Shown: positions 12,941-21,891, counted from the first letter of the stretch. The stretch is 64,000 bases of DNA from Castellaniella denitrificans (GCF_042653765.1 NZ_JBHSEZ010000006.1:176203-240202), one strand, 5' to 3'. Program-made: numbers and translations. The notes: generated by a model not told the origin, from the letters alone.

Positions 12941-13729
12941 ATGAACGCGTTCGCGAGCCGCATCGCCGCGCTGGGACACGGCTTCGCGGCCATGATCACC
13001 GGCCTGGGCGCCTTCGCGCGCCTGCTCGGGGCCATCCTGGCGCGCAGCGGCGTGGTGCTGCGCCGCCCGCGCCTGACGGCCCAGCAGGTCCACTTCATCG
13101 GCAACCACTCCCTGCTGATCATCGGGGTCTCGGGCCTGTTCGTGGGCTTCGTGCTGGGCCTGCAGGGCTACTACACGCTGAACCGCTACGGCTCGGAAGA
13201 GGCCCTGGGCCTGCTGGTGGCCCTGTCGCTGACGCGCGAACTGGGGCCGGTGGTGACGGCGCTGCTGTTCGCGGGGCGGGCCGGCACGTCGCTGACGGCG
13301 GAAATCGGCCTGATGAAGGCCGGCGAGCAGATCTCGGCCATGGAGGTCATGGCCGTGGACCCGATCCGCCGCGTCCTGGCGCCGCGCTTCTGGGGCGGGG
13401 TGATCGCCATGCCGGTCCTGGCGGCGGTCTTTTCCATGGTCGGCATCCTGGGCGGCTGGTTCGTGGGCGTGATCCTGATCGGCATCGACCCGGGCGCGTT
13501 CTGGTCGCAGATGCAAGGCGGGGTGGACGTCATCGACGACGTGCTCAACGGCGTCATCAAGAGCCTGGTCTTCGGCGTCGTCGTGACCCTGATCGCCCTC
13601 TACCAGGGCTGGACGGCGCGCGCCACCCCCGAGGGCGTCTCGCGCGCCACCACCCGCACCGTGGTCAGCGGCGCCCTGGCGGTGCTGGGGCTGGATTTCC
13701 TGCTGACGGCGCTGATGTTCGCCCACTAG
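12941..13729 (+). CDS. mlaE: Phospholipid ABC transporter permease MlaE
   Basis: A 262-residue integral membrane protein of the MlaE permease family with five to six hydrophobic segments, including a long first one (LLIIGVSGLFVGFVLGLQGYY in part). The family signature LTRELGPVVTALLFAGRAG and the EIGLMKAGEQISAMEVMAVDP coupling segment are both present. It forms a dimer in the inner membrane that binds MlaF outside and MlaD on the periplasmic face. It lies 28 bases after mlaF. MlaB, the STAS subunit which in E. coli is needed for MlaF activity, is not encoded nearby. Confidence 0.95.
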   Translation: MNAFASRIAALGHGFAAMITGLGAFARLLGAILARSGVVLRRPRLTAQQVHFIGNHSLLIIGVSGLFVGFVLGLQGYYTLNRYGSEEALGLLVALSLTRELGPVVTALLFAGRAGTSLTAEIGLMKAGEQISAMEVMAVDPIRRVLAPRFWGGVIAMPVLAAVFSMVGILGGWFVGVILIGIDPGAFWSQMQGGVDVIDDVLNGVIKSLVFGVVVTLIALYQGWTARATPEGVSRATTRTVVSGALAVLGLDFLLTALMFAH

Positions 13730-13765
13730 GGCCTGTTCGCCAACCGAAACCTGCGGAACGAATTC

Positions 13766-14278
13766 ATGACACGTGAAAAAACCGATTTCTGGGTAGGCCT
13801 GTTCATCCTGCTGGGCCTGGTCGCCCTGGCGTTCCTGGCGCTGCGCGCCGGCAACATGAGCTCCTTTTCCTTCGCCCCCACCTATCAGGTGCACGCCTAT
13901 TTCGACAACGTCGGCGGGCTGAAGGTCCGCGCGCCCGTGAAAAGCAGCGGCGTGGTGGTCGGGCGGGTCGCCTCCATCGGCTTCGACAACCAGCGCTTCC
14001 AGGCCACGGTCACGCTGGACATGGAGCAGCCCTACGCCTTCCCGAAGGATTCCTCGGCCTCGATCCTGACCTCGGGCCTGCTGGGCGAGCAGTACGTCGG
14101 CCTGACCCCTGGGGGCGACGACAAGAACCTGGCCGACGGCGGCACGATCGAATTCACGCAGTCCGCCGTGGTGCTGGAGGACCTGATCAGCAAGTTCCTC
14201 TACAACTCGGCCGAAAAGGAAGGCTCGGCGCGAGGCACGGGCGCCGGAGGCGCCGCCGCGCCGGCCACCGGCCATTGA
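13766..14278 (+). CDS. mlaD: MCE-domain substrate-binding protein MlaD
   Basis: The 170-residue protein has a single N-terminal membrane anchor (WVGLFILLGLVALAFLAL, about residues 9-26) and one periplasmic MCE domain with VHAYFDNVGGLKVRAPVK and the loop SGLLGEQYVGLTPGG. MlaD hexamers form the lipid-conducting ring on top of MlaFE. The length (E. coli 183) and the hydrophobic C-terminal helix LISKFLYN agree. The C-terminal tail is Gly/Ala-rich and probably disordered. The gene follows mlaE after 36 bases. Confidence 0.95.
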   Translation: MTREKTDFWVGLFILLGLVALAFLALRAGNMSSFSFAPTYQVHAYFDNVGGLKVRAPVKSSGVVVGRVASIGFDNQRFQATVTLDMEQPYAFPKDSSASILTSGLLGEQYVGLTPGGDDKNLADGGTIEFTQSAVVLEDLISKFLYNSAEKEGSARGTGAGGAAAPATGH

Positions 14279-14342
14279 CCGGCACCCTTTACAATGTGCG
14301 ACACCTTGACGTCGCCCCGACACCGACCGCACGAGACACGAC

Positions 14343-15185
14343 ATGAATTCCACCGCCCCGACGACGGCGACACCGCGTTCCCGGCGCCTCACGGCCCGTA
14401 CCGGGCTGGCCCTGGCGACAGCCGCCCTGATGGCCGGCTGCGCCCAGGTGCCGCACCCCTCGCCCAACGATCCCTGGGAATCCTACAACCGCGGCATGTA
14501 CCGCTTCAACGACACGGTGGACCGCGCCGTGCTCAAGCCCATCGCCACGGGCTATGAAACCGTCACCCCACGCCCGGTGCGCACCTGCATCCACAACATC
14601 TTCGGCAACCTGGCCGACGCCTGGTCGGGCATCAACAGCCTGCTGCAGGGACGCGGCCGCGATTTCGTGGATACCTTCGGCCGGGTGCTGTTCAACAGCA
14701 CGGCGGGCCTGGGCGGCTGCATCGACGTCGCCTCGATGCACGGGGCGCGCAAGATCCCCAACGATTTCGGCATGACGCTGGGCGTGTGGGGCTTCGGCTC
14801 CGGCCCGTACGTGGTGCTGCCGTTCCTGGGCTCCAGCACGGTGCGCGACGGCTCCGCCTGGGCCATTTCCCTGGCGTCGCCGGTCTCGCCCACCAGCGCG
14901 GTGTTCGCCATCGACAACGTGCCGGTGCGCAACTCGCTGCTGGGCCTGTTCGTCGTGGACACGCGCGCCAACCTGCTGGAAGCCGACCGCCTGGTGGACC
15001 AGATCGCGCTCGACAAGTACAGCTTCATCCGCGACGCCTACCTGCAGCGCCGCAAGGCCATGCTGGACAGCCGCCTGCGCAGCGGCCGCGCCTCGACCGC
15101 GGACGACCTGGACCGCTCGGCCCCGCCGTCGGCCGACCAGGCCCTGCCGGTCTACGAAGATCCGGACGCGGCGCCGGCGAACTGA
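14343..15185 (+). CDS. mlaA: Outer-membrane lipoprotein MlaA (VacJ)
   Basis: A 280-residue lipoprotein with a signal peptide ending in LMAGC (Cys about residue 33). MlaA-family signatures follow: NDPWESYNRGMYRFNDTVDRAV, then NIFGNLADAWSGIN and DFGMTLGVWGFGSGPYVVLPFLG. MlaA sits as a ring in the inner leaflet of the outer membrane and removes misplaced phospholipids, passing them to MlaC. In E. coli the gene is unlinked to mlaFEDCB; here it lies between mlaD and mlaC, a grouping that supports the assignment. The C-terminal 40 residues are Ser/Ala/Asp-rich and beyond the conserved domain. Confidence 0.95.
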   Translation: MNSTAPTTATPRSRRLTARTGLALATAALMAGCAQVPHPSPNDPWESYNRGMYRFNDTVDRAVLKPIATGYETVTPRPVRTCIHNIFGNLADAWSGINSLLQGRGRDFVDTFGRVLFNSTAGLGGCIDVASMHGARKIPNDFGMTLGVWGFGSGPYVVLPFLGSSTVRDGSAWAISLASPVSPTSAVFAIDNVPVRNSLLGLFVVDTRANLLEADRLVDQIALDKYSFIRDAYLQRRKAMLDSRLRSGRASTADDLDRSAPPSADQALPVYEDPDAAPAN

Positions 15186-15219
15186 ACCCGCCCGGGGTCG
15201 CGTCCGGCCCGGGCATCGA

Positions 15220-15242
15220 CCCGCCCGCCCCGAGCGGGCGGG
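15220..15242 (+). terminator. GC hairpin between mlaA and mlaC
   Basis: A perfect 9-base stem (CCCGCCCGC with GCGGGCGGG) and a 5-base loop. No T-run follows, so it is more likely an mRNA-stability or attenuating hairpin than a full terminator. Confidence 0.4.
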
Positions 15243-15261
15243 CGCCATTATGGAGACGACG

Positions 15262-15909
15262 ATGAGTTTTCCTGCCTTCCTGAAGATCCTGCGCCGGACG
15301 GGCGGCCTGTGCCTGCTGGGCGCGGTCCTGGGCCTGTCCGCGGCATCCGCCGGCGCGGCCGAGCGCGCGGTCGATCCCAAGGCCGCGCCGAACGATTTCC
15401 TCGAAGCCGTGGCCAACAACATGCTGGACGCGGTGAAGGCCGATCCCCAGGCGCTGCGAGGCGATCCGGGCCACATCGCGGACCTGGTGCGCCGCTACGC
15501 GATGCCGTACGTGGACATGAACAAGACGACGCGCCTGGCGGCGGGGCGCTACTGGCGCCAGGCTTCCACGGCCCAGCAGGACGCGCTGATCCAGGCGTTC
15601 ACGGGAACGCTGATCCGCACCTACAGCGGGGCGTTCACGCGGGTGACGTCGGACACGACGATCTCGCTGCTGCCGTTCCGGGGCGATCCGCAGGCGGACG
15701 ACGCGGTGGTGCGCACGACGATCTCGCAGCCGAACAGCGCGGCGATCGGGGTGGACTACCGGCTGGAACGGACGGACGCGGGCTGGAAGGTCTACGATCT
15801 GAACGTGGAAGGCATCTGGCTGATCCAGAACTACCGCAACCAGTTCGCCTCCGAGATCGGCAGCAACGGGATCGACGGACTGATCAAGGCGCTGAACGCG
15901 AAGCAGTGA
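15262..15909 (+). CDS. mlaC: Periplasmic phospholipid-binding protein MlaC
   Basis: MlaC shuttles phospholipids between MlaA and MlaFED. The start at 15262 is chosen because GGAG lies 6 bases upstream; the in-frame ATG at 15250 sits right after a hairpin and lacks a ribosome-binding site. The 215-residue product has a cleavable signal peptide (LCLLGAVLGLSAASAGAAE) and the MlaC/Ttg2D core: ADLVRRYAMPYVDMNKTTRLAAG, then FTGTLIRTYSGAF and the C-terminal VEGIWLIQNYRNQFAS. It is the last visible mla gene. Confidence 0.92.
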   Translation: MSFPAFLKILRRTGGLCLLGAVLGLSAASAGAAERAVDPKAAPNDFLEAVANNMLDAVKADPQALRGDPGHIADLVRRYAMPYVDMNKTTRLAAGRYWRQASTAQQDALIQAFTGTLIRTYSGAFTRVTSDTTISLLPFRGDPQADDAVVRTTISQPNSAAIGVDYRLERTDAGWKVYDLNVEGIWLIQNYRNQFASEIGSNGIDGLIKALNAKQ

Positions 15910-16000
15910 TTTCAAGCTGAACGCGCGGTGGTCGTGTTCCAAACACGCCCGCGCGCGGGCATGAAGGGCGGGGCCGCCCTGTCCGGCGGCCACGACCGCT

Positions 16001-16006
16001 TATAAT
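16001..16006 (+). promoter_or_regulatory. Possible -10 element (TATAAT) for the yadGH-ibaG-murA group
   Basis: A perfect TATAAT lies 38 bases before the chosen start of the ATPase gene, in a 134-base spacer after mlaC. A small hairpin (GCGCCC/GGGCGC, 16015-16032) would lie in the leader. The -35 region is weak. Confidence 0.5.
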
Positions 16007-16043
16007 GTCTGATGGCGCCCATTCCAGGGCGCATTGCCTGCCC

Positions 16044-16835
16044 ATGCCCGCCCTCGATCTGCAACACGTCTCCAAAGTCTATGCCCCGCGCCAGCGATCC
16101 TGGCGCGACCGCCTGAGCGGCCGCCCCGCGTCCGCGGGCTTCCAGGCCCTGCGCGACGTCAACCTGACGGTCGAGCACGGCGAATTCTTCGGCCTGCTGG
16201 GCCCCAACGGGGCGGGCAAGACCACGCTGATCTCCATCCTGGCCGGACTGGCCCGCGCCACCCGGGGCAGCGCCCGGGTCTGTGGCCACGACGTGGTCGG
16301 CGACTTCCGCCGCGCGCGCCAGTCGCTGGGCGTCGTGCCCCAGGAAATCGTCTACGACCCCTTCTTCACCGTGCGCGAGACCCTGCGGCTGCAGTCGGGG
16401 TACTTCGGCCTGCGCGACAACGACGACTGGATCGACGAGATCCTGGACAACCTGGGATTGCTGGACAAGGCCGAGGCCAACATGCGCGAACTGTCGGGCG
16501 GCATGAAGCGCCGCGTGCTGGTGGCGCAGGCCCTGGTGCACCGTCCGCCCGTGATCATCCTGGACGAACCCACCGCCGGGGTGGACGTGGACCTGCGCCG
16601 CACGCTGTGGGACTTCATCACGCGCCTGAACCAGGCCGGCCACACGATCCTGCTCACCACCCACTACCTGGAAGAAGCCGAATCCCTGTGCGGGCGCGTG
16701 GCGATGCTGAAATCAGGCCAGGTCGTGGCGCTGGACACCACCCAGGCGCTGATGGCGCGGGTCGGCGGCGCCGACCTGGAAGACGCCTTCGTGCGCATCA
16801 TGCACGACGACTCCGTGCTGGAGGCCGAGCTGTGA
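16044..16835 (+). CDS. ABC-2 type exporter ATPase, YadG-like
   Basis: A 263-residue ATPase. The start at 16044 (MPALDLQHVSKVY) is preferred because an upstream in-frame ATG at 16005 overlaps the TATAAT element. It has Walker A GPNGAGKTT, signature LSGGMKRR, Walker B VIILDEPTAGVD and switch His in LLTTHYLEEAE, typical of ABC-2 exporters such as YadG, NodI and DrrA. It carries an extra basic insert near residue 15 (RQRSWRDRLSGRP). The permease gene overlaps its stop. The substrate is unknown; proximity to mla, ibaG and murA hints at the cell envelope but that is inference. Confidence 0.88.
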   Translation: MPALDLQHVSKVYAPRQRSWRDRLSGRPASAGFQALRDVNLTVEHGEFFGLLGPNGAGKTTLISILAGLARATRGSARVCGHDVVGDFRRARQSLGVVPQEIVYDPFFTVRETLRLQSGYFGLRDNDDWIDEILDNLGLLDKAEANMRELSGGMKRRVLVAQALVHRPPVIILDEPTAGVDVDLRRTLWDFITRLNQAGHTILLTTHYLEEAESLCGRVAMLKSGQVVALDTTQALMARVGGADLEDAFVRIMHDDSVLEAEL

Positions 16836-17623
16836 TCCGCCCCGTCTCCCAGGCCCGCCCCGCGATGGGCTCGGGCTTCCCGACCCTGCTGCACAAGGAA
16901 CTGATGCGCTTCTGGAAGGTCGGCCTGCAGACCATCGCCGCCCCGGTGGTGACGGCGCTGCTGTACCTGCTGATCTTCTCCCACGTGCTGGAGGACCGCG
17001 TCCGGGTGTACGACGCGATCTCCTACACCGCCTTCCTGATCCCCGGGCTGATGATGATGAGCATGCTGCAGAACAGCTTCGCCAATCCGTCCTCGTCCCT
17101 GATCCAGAGCCGCATCACCGGCAACCTGATCTTCGTGCTGCTGCCGCCGTTCTCCCACCGCCAGATCTTCGCCGCCTACATCCTGGCGGCGGTCGCGCGC
17201 GGGCTGACCGTGGGCGCCTGTGTCTGGCTGGTGGCGCTGTTCTTCACGCGCCTGCCGGTCGCGGCCCCCCTGTGGCTGCTGGTCTTCGCGGTGCTGTCGT
17301 GCTGGATCCTGGGCGTGCTGGGCCTGATCGCCGGCCTGTGGTCGGAAAAATTCGACCAGCTGGCGGCTTTCCAGAACTTCCTGATCATGCCCGCCACCTT
17401 CCTGTCGGGTGTGTTCTACTCGATCCACAGCCTGCCGCCCTTCTGGCAGGAAGTCTCGCGCTGGAATCCGGTCTTCTACATGATCGACGGCTTCCGCTAC
17501 GGATTCTTCGCGGCGTCCGACATTTCCCCCTGGCGCGGCCTGGCCATCGTGCTGGCCGTCGCCGTGGCCCTGAGCCTGTTCGCCCTGCGCCTGCTGGCGC
17601 GCGGCTACAAATTACGGAGCTGA
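16832..17623 (+). CDS. ABC-2 type exporter permease, YadH-like
   Basis: A 263-residue membrane protein with six predicted hydrophobic segments, including VVTALLYLLIF, the ABC-2 family motif IPGLMMMSMLQNSFANPSSS, GLTVGACVWLVALFF, ILGVLGLIAGLWS and the C-terminal signature LPPFWQEVSRWNPVFYMIDG. The GTG at 16832 overlaps the ATPase stop by 4 bases and has GGAGG at good distance; an ATG at 16865 would be an alternative start. It pairs with the preceding ATPase to form an exporter in the inner membrane. Its resemblance to E. coli YadH is clear by pattern; the substrate is not known. Confidence 0.88.
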   Translation: MIRPVSQARPAMGSGFPTLLHKELMRFWKVGLQTIAAPVVTALLYLLIFSHVLEDRVRVYDAISYTAFLIPGLMMMSMLQNSFANPSSSLIQSRITGNLIFVLLPPFSHRQIFAAYILAAVARGLTVGACVWLVALFFTRLPVAAPLWLLVFAVLSCWILGVLGLIAGLWSEKFDQLAAFQNFLIMPATFLSGVFYSIHSLPPFWQEVSRWNPVFYMIDGFRYGFFAASDISPWRGLAIVLAVAVALSLFALRLLARGYKLRS

Positions 17624-17626
17624 ACC

Positions 17627-17878
17627 ATGTCTCCCACCCCCGACCACGTCCGCCAGTACATCGCCGACAACCTGCCCTGCGAGCACCTCGAAGTCTACGG
17701 CGACGGCGCCCACTTCGAGGCCCTGATCGTCAGTTCCGTCTTCGAAGGCAAGCGCACGCTGGCCCGCCACCAGGTGGTCTACCAGGCCCTGGGCGAGCGC
17801 ATGCGCGCGGAAATCCACGCCCTGTCGATGCGCACCCTGACGCCGGCCGAATACGAGACCGCGAAGAACAATGGATAA
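17627..17878 (+). CDS. ibaG: BolA-family protein IbaG
   Basis: This 83-residue BolA-fold protein has the invariant histidine region (YGDGAHFEALIVSSVFEGK) and C-terminal helix (ALGERMRAEIHALSMRTLTP). IbaG/YrbA proteins pair with monothiol glutaredoxins in iron-sulfur handling and affect envelope and acid stress in E. coli. It begins 3 bases after the permease gene and overlaps murA by 8 bases. The E. coli order mla-ibaG-murA is kept here, apart from the inserted exporter genes, and supports IbaG over BolA itself. Confidence 0.9.
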   Translation: MSPTPDHVRQYIADNLPCEHLEVYGDGAHFEALIVSSVFEGKRTLARHQVVYQALGERMRAEIHALSMRTLTPAEYETAKNNG

Positions 17879-19124
17879 GCTGCTGATCCAGGGCGGCCGA
17901 CCCCTGCAAGGCGAAGTGGCCATCTCGGGGGCCAAGAACGCCGCCCTGCCGATCCTCTGCGCGGCGCTGCTGACCGCCGAACCGCTGGAGCTGGACAACG
18001 TCCCGGACCTGCGCGACATCGGCACCACCCTGACCCTGCTGCAGCGCATGGGCGTGCGCGCGGAACGCGGCAACGAGAACCGTGTCACCCTCCAGGCCGA
18101 CCAGGTGTCCAGCCAGGAAGCCCCCTACGAACTGGTCAAGACCATGCGGGCCTCCATCCTGGTGCTGGGACCGCTGGTGGCGCGCTTCGGCCGCGCCCGG
18201 GTCAGCCTGCCGGGCGGCTGCGCCATCGGCCAGCGGCCGGTGGACCAGCACATCAAGGGCCTGGCCGCCATGGGCGCGCGCATCCGCATCGAGCACGGCT
18301 TCGTCGTGGCCGAGGCCGAACGCCTGCGCGGCGCCAGCATCCTGACCGACATGGTCACCGTGACCGGCACGGAAAACCTGATGATGGCCGCCGCCCTGGC
18401 CGAAGGCCGCACCGTGCTGGAAAACGCCGCCTGCGAGCCGGAAGTCGTCGACCTGGCGAAAGTCCTGATCGCCATGGGCGCGCACATCGAGGGCCACGGC
18501 ACCGACCGCATCGTCATCGAGGGCGTGGAGCGCCTGCGCGGCGCCGCCCACCGCATCGTGCCCGACCGCATCGAGGCCGGCACCTTCCTGTGCGCCGTGG
18601 CGGCCACGGGCGGCGACATCACCCTGCGCCACGCGGCCCCCGACACGCTGGGCGCGGTGCTGGACAAGCTGCGCGACGCCGGGCTGGAAATCACCACCGG
18701 GCCGGACTGGATACGCGCCCGCATGGCCGGCCGGCCGCGCGCGACGGGCTTTCGCACCAGCGAATACCCGGGCTTCCCGACCGACATGCAGGCCCAGCTG
18801 ATGGCCCTGAACACCCTGGCCGAAGGCACCGCCGTCATCACCGAGAACATCTTCGAGAACCGCTACATGCACGTGCAGGAACTGCACCGCATGGGCGCGG
18901 ACATCGAGATCGACGGCCACACCGCCGTGGTCCAGGGCGTCGAACGACTGCTGGGGGCCACCGTCATGGCCACCGACCTGCGCGCCTCGGCCAGCCTGGT
19001 GATCGCCGGCCTGGCGGCCAGCGGCCAGACCACGGTGGAACGCATCTACCACCTGGACCGCGGCTACGAACGCATGGAACACAAGCTCCAGGCGCTGGGC
19101 GCGGACATCCAACGCATCCAATAA
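17871..19124 (+). CDS. murA: UDP-N-acetylglucosamine 1-carboxyvinyltransferase
   Basis: The 417-residue enzyme transfers enolpyruvate from PEP to UDP-GlcNAc, the first committed step of peptidoglycan synthesis. The KNAALPIL motif with the catalytic Lys22 equivalent lies near the start. The PEP-binding cysteine is Cys117 in GGCAIGQRPVDQHI, so the enzyme should be of the fosfomycin-sensitive Cys type. The EPSP-synthase-like two-domain repeat covers the whole length, and AGTFLCAVAATGG and EYPGFPTDMQAQ are also family signatures. Its start lies inside the end of ibaG and hisG follows 6 bases later, the usual betaproteobacterial arrangement. Confidence 0.97.
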   Translation: MDKLLIQGGRPLQGEVAISGAKNAALPILCAALLTAEPLELDNVPDLRDIGTTLTLLQRMGVRAERGNENRVTLQADQVSSQEAPYELVKTMRASILVLGPLVARFGRARVSLPGGCAIGQRPVDQHIKGLAAMGARIRIEHGFVVAEAERLRGASILTDMVTVTGTENLMMAAALAEGRTVLENAACEPEVVDLAKVLIAMGAHIEGHGTDRIVIEGVERLRGAAHRIVPDRIEAGTFLCAVAATGGDITLRHAAPDTLGAVLDKLRDAGLEITTGPDWIRARMAGRPRATGFRTSEYPGFPTDMQAQLMALNTLAEGTAVITENIFENRYMHVQELHRMGADIEIDGHTAVVQGVERLLGATVMATDLRASASLVIAGLAASGQTTVERIYHLDRGYERMEHKLQALGADIQRIQ

Positions 19125-19130
19125 GACGAC

Positions 19131-19796
19131 ATGGCTCAATCCCCCCTGACCCTGGCCCTGTCCAAAGGCCGCATCTTCGAAGAAACCCTGCCGCTGCTGG
19201 CCGCCGCCGGCGTGGGCGTGCCGGAAAACCCGGAATCCTCGCGCAAGCTGATCCTGCCCACGGACTCGGACGAACTGCGCATCATCATCGTGCGCGCCTC
19301 GGACGTGCCCACCTACGTCCAGTACGGCGCGGCCGACTTCGGCATCGCCGGCAAGGACGTGCTGCACGAACACATGGCGCAGCACCCCGGCGGGCTGTAC
19401 CAGCCCATCGACCTGAACATCGCCCGCTGCCGCCTGTGCGTGGCCGCCCCCGAAGGCTTCGACTACCAGGCCGCCGTGCGCCAGGGCTCGCGCCTGCGCA
19501 TCGCCACCAAGTACGTGCGCGCCGCGCGCGAGCACTTCGCCGCCAAGGGCGTGCACGTAGACATCATCAAGCTCTACGGCTCGATGGAACTGGCACCGCT
19601 GGTGGGCCTGGCCGACGCCATCGTCGACCTGGTGTCCTCGGGCGGCACGCTGCGCGCCAACCGGCTGGTCGAGGTCGAGGAAATCCGCCAGATCTCCTCG
19701 CGCCTGATCGTCAACCAGGCCGCGCTCAAGATGAAGGGCGAGCGCCTGCAGCCCTTCCTGGCCGCCTTCGCCCGGGCCTCGGTCGCGATGGCCTGA
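19131..19796 (+). CDS. hisG: ATP phosphoribosyltransferase, short form
   Basis: HisG catalyses the first step of histidine synthesis, joining ATP and PRPP. This 221-residue protein (LALSKGRIFEETLPLL at the start, DFGIAGKDVL, LRIATKY, KLYGSMELAPLVGLADAIVDLVSSGGTLRAN) lacks the C-terminal regulatory ACT-like domain of the roughly 300-residue long form. Short HisG works as a hetero-octamer with HisZ, which is not in this window. The gene starts 6 bases after murA. It may be fed by readthrough from murA. Confidence 0.95.
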   Translation: MAQSPLTLALSKGRIFEETLPLLAAAGVGVPENPESSRKLILPTDSDELRIIIVRASDVPTYVQYGAADFGIAGKDVLHEHMAQHPGGLYQPIDLNIARCRLCVAAPEGFDYQAAVRQGSRLRIATKYVRAAREHFAAKGVHVDIIKLYGSMELAPLVGLADAIVDLVSSGGTLRANRLVEVEEIRQISSRLIVNQAALKMKGERLQPFLAAFARASVAMA

Positions 19797-19933
19797 AGGC
19801 CGCCGGGACCCGCGCGGCCACCGCCCACGTCCGCCCTCCGCTCGGACGGCGGGAATTCCGGCTAAGATAGACCCGGCGCGGCCGCCGCGAACGGCCCGCG
19901 CACCGCCCCCCCGATTCCGACCCGATTTCCATC

Positions 19934-21241
19934 ATGTCCCTGATTCACCGCCTGGATGCCCGTTCTCCCGATTTCGACGCGGCGCTGGCCCGGCTGCTGG
20001 CCTACGACGCCTCCCAGGACGAGGCCATCGAGACCGCCGTGCGCGACATCCTGCGCGACGTGCAGGCGCGCGGCGACGCGGCCATCCTGGATTACACGGC
20101 GCGCTTCGACCGCGTCCACGCCGACCGTCTCGAAGCCCTGGAAATCCCCCGCGCAGACTGGCTGGCGGCCCTGGACGGCCTGCCCGCCGACCAGCGCGCG
20201 GCGCTGGAGGCCGCGGCCGACCGCGTGCGCCGCTACCACGAGCACCAGCGCGCCGAAACCTGGACCTACACCGAGCCCGACGGCACGATGCTGGGCCAGC
20301 AGGTCACCCCGCTGGACCGCGTCGGCCTGTACGTGCCGGGCGGCAAGGCCGCCTACCCGTCCTCGGTGCTGATGAACGCCATCCCGGCCAAGGTCGCCGG
20401 CGTGCCCGAACTCATCATGGTCACGCCCACGCCCGGCGGCGCGCGCAACCCCATGGTGCTGGCCGCCGCCGCGCTGGGCGGGGCGGACCGCGTGTTCGCC
20501 ATCGGCGGGGCCCAGGCCGTGGGCGGCCTGGCCTACGGCACGCGCACGCTGCCCGCCGTGGACAAGATCGTCGGCCCGGGCAACGCCTACGTCGCGGCGG
20601 CCAAGCGCCGCGTGTTCGGCACGGTGGGCATCGACATGATCGCCGGCCCGTCCGAAATCCTGATCCTGGCCGACGGCTCCACGCCGGCCGAATGGCTGGC
20701 CATCGACCTGTTCTCCCAGGCCGAGCACGACGAACTCGCCCAGGCCATCCTGCTGTGCCCGGACGGCGGCTACCTGGACGCCGTCCAGGCCGCCATCGAA
20801 CGCCTGCTGCCGTCCCAGCCGCGCGCCGACATCCTGCGCGTCAGCCTGGCCAACCGGGGCGCGCTGATCCGCACCGACAGCCTCGAACAGGCCTGCGACA
20901 TCGTCAACCGCATCGCGCCGGAACACCTGGAAATCTCGGTCCGCGACCCGCAGGCCCTGCTGCCCCTGGTCCGCCACGCCGGCGCGATCTTCCTGGGGGC
21001 CTATAGCTCCGAATCCCTGGGCGACTACTGCGCCGGGCCGAACCACGTCCTGCCCACCGCGCGCACCGCGCGTTTCTCTTCGCCGCTGGGCGTGTATGAT
21101 TTCCAGAAGCGCAGCAGCCTGATCCAGGTCTCGCGCGCCGGCGCCCAGACCCTGGGCCGCATCGCCGCCACCCTGGCCACCGGCGAAGGCCTGCACGCCC
21201 ACGCCGCCAGCGCCTCGCTGCGCCTGGACGCGCAGCCCTGA
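19934..21241 (+). CDS. hisD: Histidinol dehydrogenase
   Basis: The 435-residue zinc enzyme oxidises L-histidinol to L-histidine in two NAD+-dependent steps. Family signatures run through the protein: GLYVPGGKAAYPSSVLMNAIPA, the FAIGGAQAVGGLAYGT segment, IVGPGNAYVAAAKR, the zinc-binding region GPSEILILAD and SQAEHDE, and the C-terminal GAIFLGAYSSESLGDYCAG. It lies 137 bases after hisG. That gap contains an imperfect hairpin and a TAAGAT at 19863 that could be a secondary promoter. hisB follows after 62 bases, with no hisC in between. Confidence 0.97.
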   Translation: MSLIHRLDARSPDFDAALARLLAYDASQDEAIETAVRDILRDVQARGDAAILDYTARFDRVHADRLEALEIPRADWLAALDGLPADQRAALEAAADRVRRYHEHQRAETWTYTEPDGTMLGQQVTPLDRVGLYVPGGKAAYPSSVLMNAIPAKVAGVPELIMVTPTPGGARNPMVLAAAALGGADRVFAIGGAQAVGGLAYGTRTLPAVDKIVGPGNAYVAAAKRRVFGTVGIDMIAGPSEILILADGSTPAEWLAIDLFSQAEHDELAQAILLCPDGGYLDAVQAAIERLLPSQPRADILRVSLANRGALIRTDSLEQACDIVNRIAPEHLEISVRDPQALLPLVRHAGAIFLGAYSSESLGDYCAGPNHVLPTARTARFSSPLGVYDFQKRSSLIQVSRAGAQTLGRIAATLATGEGLHAHAASASLRLDAQP

Positions 21242-21303
21242 ATCCGCCCGCGCGGCCCCACCGGCGCCGCGCGGCTCCACCCCGACCGACCCGCCCATCG
21301 CCC

Positions 21304-21891
21304 ATGCGCACCGCCACCATCGAACGCAACACCCAGGAAACCCGCATCCGCGTCAGCCTGAACCTGGACGGCACCGGCACCCGCAGCCTGAACACCGGCG
21401 TGCCCTTCCTGGACCACATGCTGGACCAGATCGCCCGCCACGGCCTGTTCGACCTGGACATCCACTGTGACGGCGACACCCACATCGACGACCACCACAG
21501 CGTGGAAGACGTCGGCATCACCCTGGGCCAGGCCTTCGCCGCCGCGGCGGGCGACAAGGCCGGCCTGCGCCGCTACGGCCACGCCTACGTGCCGCTGGAC
21601 GAATCCCTGTCGCGCGTGGTGGTGGACCTGTCCGGGCGCCCCGGCCTGTTCTACCACGTGGACTACGCCCGGGCGCGCATCGGCGCCTTCGACGTCGACC
21701 TGGCGCGCGAATTCTTCCAGGGCTTCGTCAACCACGCCCTGGCGACCGTGCACATCGACAATCTGCGCGGGGAAAACGCCCACCACCAGTGCGAGACCAT
21801 CTTCAAGGCCTTCGGCCGCGCGCTGCGCATGGCCGCCGAGGTCGACTCGCGCGCCGGCGGCGCCATCCCCTCGACCAAGGGCTCGCTCTAG
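21304..21891 (+). CDS. hisB: Imidazoleglycerol-phosphate dehydratase
   Basis: A 195-residue monofunctional dehydratase that removes water from imidazoleglycerol phosphate. It shows the two metal-binding histidine clusters DDHHSVEDVGI (about residues 60-70) and GENAHHQCETIFKAFGRAL (about 160-175), plus VPFLDHMLDQIARHG. No N-terminal histidinol-phosphatase domain is present, unlike the E. coli fusion, so the phosphatase step is encoded elsewhere. Length agrees with the monofunctional family (about 195). Confidence 0.97.
   Translation: MRTATIERNTQETRIRVSLNLDGTGTRSLNTGVPFLDHMLDQIARHGLFDLDIHCDGDTHIDDHHSVEDVGITLGQAFAAAAGDKAGLRRYGHAYVPLDESLSRVVVDLSGRPGLFYHVDYARARIGAFDVDLAREFFQGFVNHALATVHIDNLRGENAHHQCETIFKAFGRALRMAAEVDSRAGGAIPSTKGSL

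Noticed and set aside
16005..16043. Upstream ATG for the YadG-like ATPase
   Set aside because: It overlaps the TATAAT element, and the extra residues do not fit the family N-terminus.
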